64,000 nt of DNA from NCBI GenBank assembly GCA_034231615.1, contig CM067312.1, positions 1,457,001 through 1,521,000 on the forward strand, written 5' to 3'. The translations under genes and the position numbers were made by a program. Of the stretch, positions 56,430 through 64,000 are shown in pieces. The notes under the pieces are model-generated. The model did no database searches, had not been told where the DNA came from, and saw only the letters and a list, made by a program, of their open reading frames with translations. Source of the DNA: Meghimatium bilineatum. Its lineage: Eukaryota; Mollusca; Gastropoda; Stylommatophora; Philomycidae. How positions within the stretch are numbered: position 1 is the first letter of the stretch; every line of letters starts with the position of its first letter.

Positions 56430-56520
56430 TATGTTTTGTTACTACAGCACTCCCCACCTGGTCGTATATCCTCTGACAGTTTTGTTACTGCAGCACTCCC
56501 CACCTTGTCGTATATCTTCT
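56430..56520. repeat. Dispersed unit R3, two copies
   Basis: Two tandem units GTTACTACAGCACTCCCCAC ... CGTATATCCTCTGACAG, relatives of the array at 55545. Confidence 0.85.
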
Positions 56521-56792
56521 TGTCACCATTATGCAACGCCGCTGAGTAGTACCTATTGCATGAAGGTGAAATACCGAATAGTACTGTCTTCTGGACAACG
56601 TCTATACCACTGACGTAATACTGAATGTACTCCACTCGTGAACTCCAACATAAATGAATGTGACAACGTTTATTATATTTACATTTCCTGAATCACCAAT
56701 CAGAGGTGGAAGGTTACAACAGCAATGAAATCAAAGGTAGTCATCTGCATGTAAGTTCTGATACAATCCGAAACACGCTATGGTCCTACACA

Positions 56793-57268
56793 CTTATATG
56801 TTCAACCGTAGGTCCTACACACTTATATGTTCAACCGTAGGTCCTACACACTTATATGTTCAACCGTAGCTCCTACACACTTATATGTTCAACCGTAGGT
56901 CCTACACACTTATATGTTCAACCGTAGGTCCTACACACTTATATGTTCAACCGTAGGTCCTACACACTTATATGTTCAACCGTAGGTCCTACACACTTAT
57001 ATGTTCAACCGTAGCTCCTACACACTTATATGTTCAACCGTAGGTCCTACACACTTATATGTTCAACCGTAGGTCCTACACACTTATATGTTCAACCGTA
57101 GGTCCTACACACTTATATGTTCAACCGTAGGTCCTACACACTTATATGTTCAACCGGAGTCCTACACACTTATATGTTCAACCGGAGTCCTACACACTTA
57201 TATGTTCAACCGGAGTCCTACACACTTATATGTTCAACCGGAGTCCTACACACTTATATGTTCAACCG
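56793..57268. repeat. 29-bp minisatellite, about 16 copies, with 28-bp variants at the right
   Basis: Unit GTAGGTCCTACACACTTATA plus TGTTCAACC. The last four copies have GGAGTCC instead of GTAGGTCC (28 bp), a block of linked variants. GTAGGTCCTAC inside the main unit is nearly palindromic. Confidence 0.97.
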
Positions 57269-57272
57269 GAAT

Positions 57273-57689
57273 CTTAAAATTCACTGTCTTCAATTACAAG
57301 CGGGCTTCTGAAATTATATTCTCTTAAGTTCTACACTGAGTCTATTCTACACATCTATTTTAGCACAGGAGGCATGGACGTCTTCAACTAACTGCATCCT
57401 CAAAATACTGTCCACAGTAAACTCCATCGTTGACTGTCCGCCCTAAAGCTCTGTGAAGTCTCACTCGCTGTTCTAATATGCTTGTTCCTGGATTCTCTCT
57501 CCAGTCCCAACTTCCAACTGCTATCCGGGACTATGTCCCGAATTTCACTGCTCTATCCTGGACTAACTTTCCAGTCCGAACGTCGAACTCCCTAACCACA
57601 TCCTTCAACTCTCTGTCCTAGACTGTCCTGAGAGAACTATCTCTCGGCTGTCCCCCTGGACTGTCCAGCGTAAAGAGTGCCTGAACTGG
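57273..57689. other. Pyrimidine-rich unrecognised sequence
   Basis: Repeated CAGTCC/CCGAAC/AACTCCC-like words suggest an old degenerate tandem structure (57480-57660), with no fixed period I can define. Confidence 0.5.
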
Positions 57690-57800
57690 TAGTTAATGAT
57701 TTTGCCTCTCTTTTTGGAGAGGCATGCCTCTTTCAACCAGCAGACAACAAAGTCCAATTAGGTTATATCAGGACACAGTACCATAAAATATTCGAGGTAA
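57690..57800. repeat. Dispersed repeat I, inverted relative of 9050-9190
   Basis: CTTTCAACCAGCAGACAACA, AAGTCCAATTAGGTTATATC and CATAAAATATTCGAGGTAAC are the complements of words at 9050-9190, in mirrored order. Confidence 0.8.
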
Positions 57801-59879
57801 CAAAGACCTCAAGATTCACGTAAGGAATTCTTACCTCTCCAACTGCCTGAACTATAAACAAAAACTCACCTTTATATTCCACAATTCTGATCCTCTCAAA
57901 CATTTTAGGTGCCTCCAAAATGATATCCATTCATTCAACATCACCCATTCAGCAAACTAATTATTTCACTAAATATTCCCATAAAATGTCTGGGTTTTCG
58001 CTAATCTGGCGCCAATCAATCTTTTGCCAGTAAATGTATTACTTGACCCTTACTTTTTCTGACCACTACTTATCAAGTATGTGATAACAATCTTTGCTTC
58101 ACTTGTTGCCGGGGAATGACTATCAAACATTCTGATCAATACTTTCAACTACAAAACATAATGTACTGTATGGTCCGTCGCTACCTGACCATACAATAGA
58201 TGGTTCAGGTTTCTGGGAGATACCAATCTTGATCTCACCTTTGTCGTACGAAGCATTCGTAGACAAAAAAAACCAATGCTTTCCTTCTACAATAGCAGGG
58301 ATGGCTATAAACTAACTTTCTAATATTCTCAGAGACCACCCTGCTACACTCTGACAGTTTGTTACTGCAGCACTCTCCATCTTGTCGGATTTCCCCTATC
58401 GGGTTACGGGATTATAAGACAGGATCCCCATGGGTTATGTTGGCGATCGGTGAGTTTCTTTGTTTCACTGCTTGTAATTGTGTTCATTATAATCTTCTCA
58501 TAACATTCATTATCGGCGCCGTCCAGTCATGCCGATGTCATCGAGAAATGTCATCATCTACCAGTAATGTCATAAACATACCAATAATCTGATGGTGTCG
58601 GTGATGTCATCTGCCGGTAAAACCATGAATTATAACGATGCCCTTGCCTGGCGGTACAACCATGAATTATAACGATGTCCTAGGATGCCAGTAATGTTCA
58701 TGTCTGTTAATAATATTCGCGTCTATTGGTCCCCATGTGTACTTACTGTTGTTTGGCTAACTTGAAAGTGCCAGCTGCAGAGCACGGACACAGTAGCTCC
58801 TACCGCAGTATCCTATTCCCATCTCATAAGCTTCTATTATCAGTTGTCAGCTGGGTGGGTATATGAGAACACGTGACATTGCTAGACCGACTCCTGTCAC
58901 AGCGCGTATCCAAGCACACATTCAGTGTCTTGTTTACCAAACCATTGTTCACATTTAACCACGTTGATCTGTTAGCAGCAGTGCAGACGTTCAGCAGAAG
59001 TACATTTACTGACATATTGGGGAAATGGGGGGGGGGGATGAAGGTTGTTTCAACAGACGCCTCTACCCAGAATTTAGGTTTCGGTTTAGGTATGTTGATT
59101 ATCATCAGTGCACACATCTCCCCTTCAGTACATCTCTCGAGGTAGAGTGGCTTATGGTCCCTGTTCTATGTTAGTTCAATACTGTTTGAAATTTACCTGA
59201 GGTGTTTTCCGACTTCACTCCCGATTCCCGCATTCTCGATACTGTACCACACTCATTCATCACCAATTTCATCCGATCACGCAGATTCTCGGCATTAAAA
59301 ATGTCTGCTGTGTCCAATGGTAACAGTAACCGCCAACTTGTTAGCTCGTTCTGTTCCCCTAACATCTGCATGTGTATCATCCTGGAACAAAGATTGCCAG
59401 CATTACTTCACGGATATCTAGATATATGGATGTGCTACTGGGCGTGTAAATGACACGGCATGGTTTTATACACAAATATTACTGGGAGTATTTTTATAGT
59501 ACTAAAGTTTTCTGGCATGCGTTTGAGCTATACTGTAGTAGAACTTGAGGTGGTTATGACGTCGGTGGAGAAAATTTTCACTGGTATTGCTAGAAAATGT
59601 ACATACTGAAAGTGAACTCATATCAATCAATCTGTGTTTACAAGCAACTCTTACTGTGACGTCGCCAATTCTGTGTCATAACCTCATAGCTAGAGATCTG
59701 AGTGTACTTGCACAGACATTCATAAGAGCTTAAAACTAAGACCACATGGGAAATCTGGAGTGCCTCACCTGTGTAATTGCTGTGGCAGGTGCATTTCGCA
59801 CCTATCCTCATCTCCGGACACCACATAACCTAGTTTCTGACTTCTCTAAGCTCGTGTAGCAGCAGGGGTCTAGACATTT
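57801..59879. other. Unrecognised sequence
   Basis: About 2 kb without a supportable gene. It holds one R3-like unit (58345-58395) and a short duplication AAACCATGAATTATAACGAT (58620-58675). Open frames of up to 97 codons have no familiar domain. Confidence 0.5.
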
Positions 59880-59955
59880 TAGGGTGCAAAGAGTATGGGC
59901 ATTGTTTTCTTTCCAGACATGTCGTAAAGGGCAACTAAGGTCGTTGTTAGAAAGA
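59880..59955 (+). mobile_element. 5' fragment of dispersed repeat G
   Basis: AGGGTGCAAAGAGTATGGGC and CCAGACATGTCGTAAAGGGC ending in an AACTAAGGTCGTTGTTAG stretch match the first part of the 30.1-kb copy. It stops where R1 begins. Confidence 0.65.
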
Positions 59956-59964
59956 CTGACAACC

Positions 59965-60805
59965 TGTCACCGTGAAAAAAAATCATTGTCACAACTTGTC
60001 TCAATTTCTGACCTTTCTTCTAACAAATAATCCTCATGGATGACGCAGAGATGCAAGCCAGCGGGATTTGAACTTTTTTCTTTCTGTGACAGACTCCTAG
60101 ATGACGGGTAATGTTAGGTGTGTCACCACTGCGGGTAGGTCAACAAATCTGACAGAAGAATGATGAGATAGTTGGCCCAGAAGCGTACTCCGCGCAAGAC
60201 TAGGCAGACCCAAGTTACTAGCACATTATAATGTCTCACTTCGGGAACTAAACGCGCATCCATGAACCTCTCTTACACAACCATGAACCTCCCTCCTTAC
60301 ACAACCATGAACCTCCCTCCTTACACAACCATGAACCTCCCTCCTTACACAACCATGAACCTCCCTCCTTACACAACCATGAACCTCCCTCCTTACACAA
60401 CCATGAACCTCCCTCCTTACACAACCATGAACCTCCCTCCTTACACAACCATGAACCTCCCTCCTTACACAACCATGAACCTCCCTCCTTACACAACCAT
60501 GAACCTCCCTCCTTACACAACCATGAACCTCCCTCCTTACACAACCATGAACCTCCCTCCTTACACAACCATGAACCTCCCTCCTTACACAACCATGAAC
60601 CTCCCTCCTTACACAACCATGAACCTCCCTCCTTACACAACCATGAACCTCCCAACTTACACAACCATGAACCTCCCTCCTTACACAACCATGAACCTCC
60701 CTCCTTACACAACCATGAACCTCCCTCCTTACACAACCATGCCTATGAGACACTCTTACATGAGTTACACAACTGAGACTTTTGTCAGGAAGACTGGGAT
60801 ATCAA
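59965..60805. repeat. Dispersed repeat R1, copy b, expanded by a minisatellite
   Basis: Follows copy a (40537-41273): TCATTGTCACAACTTGTCTC, ATGGATGACGCAGAGATGCA, CAAATCTGACAGAAGAATGA, CACTTCGGGAACTAAAC, then CATGAACCT where the 24-bp array begins. After the array it resumes at CTTACATGAGTTACACAACT and runs into the 23-bp array at the segment matching GAGCTACCTGCTCATAGCTA of copy a. Confidence 0.78.
60265..60740. repeat. 24-bp minisatellite, about 20 copies
   Basis: Unit ACAACCATGAACCTCCCTCC plus TTAC, almost perfectly uniform, one copy with AACTTAC. A multiple of three, so open on both strands; the plus-strand frame continues into the next array for 405 codons. Confidence 0.97.
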
Positions 60806-60807
60806 GA

Positions 60808-61866
60808 ACTATCTGCTCACAGCTACAAGAACTGTCTGCTCACAGCTACAAGAACTATCTGCTCACAGCTACAAGAACTATCTGCTCACAGCTACAAGAA
60901 CTATCTGCTCACAGCTACAAGAACTATCTGCTCACAGCTACAAGAACTATCTGCTCACAGCTACAAGAACTATCTGCTCACAGCTACAAGAACTATCTGC
61001 TCACAGCTACAAGAACTATCTGCTCACAGCTACAAGAACTATCTGCTCACAGCTACAAGAACTATCTGCTCACAGCTACAAGAACTATCTGCTCACAGCT
61101 ACAAGAACCATCTGCTCACAGCTACAAGAACCATCTGCTCACAGCTACAAGAACCATCTGCTCACAGCTACAAGAACCATCTGCTCACAGCTACAAGAAC
61201 TATCTGCTCACAGCTACAAGAACTATCTGCTCACAGCTACAAGAACTATCTGCTCACAGCTACAAGAACTATCTGCTCACAGCTACAAGAACTATCTGCT
61301 CACAGCTACAAGAACTATCTGCTCACAGCTACAAGAACTATCTGCTCACAGCTACAAGAACTATCTGCTCACAGCTACAAGAACTAGCTGCTCACAGCTA
61401 CAAGAACTATCTGCTCACAGCTACAAGAACTATCTGCTCACAGCTACAAGAACTGTCTGCTCACAGCTACAAGAACTAGCTGCTCACAGCTACAAGAACT
61501 ATCTGCTCACAGCTACAAGAACTGTCTGCTCACAGCTACAAGAACTATCTGCTCACAGCTACAAGAACTATCTGCTCACAGCTACAAGAACTGTCTGCTC
61601 ACAGCTACAAGAACTAGCTGCTCACAGCTACAAGAACTGTCTGCTCACAGCTACAAGAACTATCTGCTCACAGCTACAAGAACTGTCTGCTCACAGCTAC
61701 AAGAACTGTCTGCTCACAGCTACAAGAACTGTCTGCTCACAGCTACAAGAACTATCTGCTCACAGCTACAAGAACTGTCTGCTCACAGCTACAAGAACTA
61801 GCTGCTCACAGCTACAAGAACTATCTGCTCACAGCTACAAGAACTGTCTGCTCACAGCTACAAGAA
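60808..61866. repeat. 23-bp minisatellite, about 46 copies
   Basis: Unit CTATCTGCTCACAGCTACAA plus GAA. Variants CTGTCTG, CCATCTG and CTAGCTG are clustered: the CCATCTG block is in the left-centre and CTGTCTG/CTAGCTG mostly in the right third, so blocks were copied together. GCTCACAGC inside the unit is a small near-palindrome. Confidence 0.97.
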
Positions 61867-61868
61867 TT

Positions 61869-62475
61869 ATAACCTGTGGTATTCCTGACAGATGCAAGGT
61901 CAGTGCTTCAAGCTCTCCAGTCTGGAAAACTAACAGTCTTGAAAAAAACTACTTAGCGAATTGTCTTACCAGTATAGGATAACCATGCAGTGGATACCCT
62001 CTCACTGTGGAATACCAGGAAATGAAAAAGCAGACCAACTGGCTAAGGAAGGTGCTGCCGAAGACCAACCAGATATACCAATCACCTACCATCAGAAAAA
62101 ACAGATGATCAAGTCAATAAGAAAACCACAAACACCAACACAAGATGACTATCATATTATGAACAGATCAGAACAAGTTATAATTCTACGTCTCAGAACT
62201 GGACACAACCGACTCCACAGTCACACATGTATACAAAGTTCAAGATTGGCAACACGGCCATGTGTACATGTGGACAGGCAGCACAGAGTGCCAAACATAT
62301 ACTTCAAGAGTGTTCTGAGCATGACACGCTGAGGCAGACATATTGGCCAGAGGAAGCAACACTGGAATCAAAACTCTATGGGACGCTGTATGAACTACAA
62401 AAGACAGTGAGTTTTATTAAGGAGACAGAATTACAGATATAGACATGTTCCAAGTGAACGAAAGAAGAAGAAGAC
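61869..62475 (+). mobile_element. RNase H-bearing LINE 3' part with (GAA)n tail
   Basis: Begins inside RNase H (VVFLTDARSVLQALQSGK, third catalytic Asp), then RITMQWIPSHCGIPGNEKAD and QLAKEGA (last Asp), ITYHQKKQMIKSIRK, IILRLRTGHNRLHSH, the zinc-finger tail CTCGQAAQSAKHILQEC and LYELQKTVSFIKETELQI then stop. Frame changes occur near 61950 and 62225. The 3' end GTGAACGAAAGAAGAAG carries a GAA tail. I/Jockey-like by domain order. It starts directly at the end of the 23-bp array. Confidence 0.92.
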
Positions 62476-63295
62476 TTAGTTGTCGAATTTTAGCCAAGCC
62501 TAGCTGCACTCCTCAGGAAAACATGCAGTAACGAAATTTATTCGGGTTTGGTAGTTTTATTTCACGGCAGAACATACATGAGAAAATGTTTTATCATTAC
62601 AAGGTATTCTAGATGGCGTTACATTAGCCAGAAATGGAATCAGAGCATGGCGGAAACAGCACTGGCTTCGTGAAAGAAATTATAGACCGTAGATGCTTAT
62701 GTGGCGGGATTAGGTGCATTAGATACTATATACATGCGTCACAGTCTGAACAAGTCAAATCTGTCATGGCTTCCAAAATGTGTGAAAATCGAAATAGACG
62801 AGTGTTAAACGAGGGCATGCAGAGACATGAGGGTTAGAACTGTCCACTGATGCTGAGGGAAGGAACGTGTAACAAGGGGACATTATTCTCAGCCGAAGTC
62901 ATCGAATGGACGATAACAAGCAGACGAGGAAAATGTGCACGCGGCAGATTGAAAGACGTCTGCCAATATGACGATGAACGAGCATGTCGTAATTGAAATT
63001 GGGAGATTTACATAAAGAAGTAAGAGGGGGGGGGTGACAGCACAAGTGCGGGCGGGATGTGCAAAGGATTTAAGCGTTTAAATCTGTTTGATGGCTTGGG
63101 TTAACACCCACCCCTTTATCCCGCGGGGCACAGATAGGACATGTAAAGTATTTCTGTCCTATTTCTCCACAAACCTTTACAATTTTCTGTGTCTGAAAGT
63201 GTGCTTGTCCTGTCTGGTTTCAGATTCCAGTCCCAGAGGTGTACCACATGTATAAGTAGGCATAGGAGTAAAGGTAAACCCATAACATTAAACTG
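62476..63295. other. Unrecognised sequence
   Basis: No gene or tandem repeat recognised; a G-run is at 63027-63034. Confidence 0.5.
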
Positions 63296-63528
63296 CCGTA
63301 GGGGTGTGAGATGTTAACGATCTCACATTTCAGTGGCTCTGATATATGAGGGCCGTAGCAATCTCATCTCCCTGGCAGTCATTACTTCCGGGACTGATTA
63401 GGAACCCAATTTATAGCTGAGTCTACCAGGGGGCCGTTGCGGTCTGAAAAACATTTCCGCCTCAACTGGGGAATGAACTACTCATATGCGAAACGAGTGC
63501 GCTAACCACTGCGCCACGCGGTCTCCCA
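63296..63528 (-). mobile_element. tRNA-derived SINE
   Basis: On the minus strand the head reads GGGAGACCGCGTGGCGCAGT and continues GGTTAGCGCACTCG. The Pol III A box TGGCGCAGTGG (63506-63516) is perfect and the B box GTTCATTCCC (63469-63478) has one mismatch; spacing is tRNA-like. The body includes TCCCGGAAGTAATGACTGCC and ends with a hairpin TGTGAGAT...ATCTCACA. A second copy of the body lies at 16748-16849. It is not a functional tRNA gene because the acceptor and anticodon arms do not close. Confidence 0.85.
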
Positions 63529-63535
63529 TTTTTAT

Positions 63536-64000
63536 TATGTCCTTGAACAAATCTCCTCATTGATATGTCCTTGAACAAATCTCCTATCATTGACATGTCC
63601 TTGAATATATCAGTACCCTCTCATTGATATGTCCTGGAACAAATCTCCTCTCATTGATATGTCCTTGAACATATCAGTACCCTCTCATTGATATGTCCTG
63701 GAACAAATCTCCTCTCATTGATATGTCCTTGAACATATCAGTACCCTCTCATTGATATGTCCTGGAACAAATCTCCTCTCATTGATATGTCCTGGAACAA
63801 ATCTCCTCTCATTGATATGTCCTGGAACAAATCTCCTCTCATTGCTATATCCTGGAACAAATCTCCTCTCATTGATATGTCCTGGAACAAATCTCCTCTC
63901 ATTGATATGTCCTGGAACAAATCTCCTCTCATTGATATGTCCTGGAACAAATATCCTCTCATTGCTATATCCTGGAACAAATATCCTCTCATTGCTATAT
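63536..64000. repeat. 30-bp minisatellite, at least 15 copies, leaving the window
   Basis: Unit CATTGATATGTCCTGGAACA plus AATCTCCTCT. The left copies alternate with a variant, TTGAACATATCAGTACCCTC, giving a two-unit (about 60-bp) pattern. It starts just after the tRNA-like end of the SINE. The right boundary is beyond the window. Confidence 0.96.

Noticed and set aside
58873-59145. Frame with STDAST, reminiscent of a reverse transcriptase/RNase H motif of retroelements
   Set aside because: A four-residue resemblance without neighbouring motifs; not enough to name any element.

Overview
The window looks like repeat-rich, non-coding DNA from an animal, most likely an invertebrate and plausibly a mollusc or other lophotrochozoan. 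That placement rests on the style of its LINEs, hAT elements, SINEs and minisatellites as I recall them and is not proven. I find no host gene I would defend: no long open frame with a recognised host domain, no convincing exon series, no rRNA and no intact tRNA gene. Almost all the long open frames are tandem repeats whose unit happens to lack stops. By a rough sum, tandem arrays fill about 16 kb, a quarter of the window.

Layout. 0-10 kb: a small palindrome, 43-, 35-, 33- and 55-bp minisatellites, and LINE fragments, including one clean RTE-like insertion at 7211-7704 with an 11-bp target-site duplication (TSD). 10.4-16.2 kb: an almost continuous tandem-repeat block (38/42-bp, then 19-bp, then a diverged 19-bp domain, then a 3-kb 32-bp satellite with higher-order blocks). 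16.7-25 kb: SINE body, RTE-like 3' ends, a hAT-type MITE and several minisatellites. 25-35 kb: LINE copies, two of which carry minisatellites inside them and two of which are nested (in a minisatellite, in another LINE), plus a LINE-like/SINE-like (GAA)n-tailed repeat family. 35-41 kb: hAT transposon remains, the best being 37606-40153 with terminal inverted repeats (TIRs) and an 8-bp TSD; it holds an RTE-like insertion with its own TSD and itself sits in one arm of a LINE-derived palindrome. 41-60 kb: mostly unrecognised sequence with LINE fragments, two foldback (MITE-like) elements and minisatellites. 60-64 kb: two large minisatellites (24 and 23 bp) that seem to have grown out of a dispersed repeat also present at 40.5-41.3 kb, then a LINE RNase H tail, a tRNA-derived SINE and a 30-bp array leaving the window.

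How it fits together. The main theme is interplay of transposons and tandem repeats. Short segments inside LINEs and dispersed repeats have been amplified in place into minisatellites, and transposons have inserted into minisatellites and into each other. Several nesting events can be ordered by target-site duplications read directly from the sequence. No LTR retroelement or virus-derived element was recognised.
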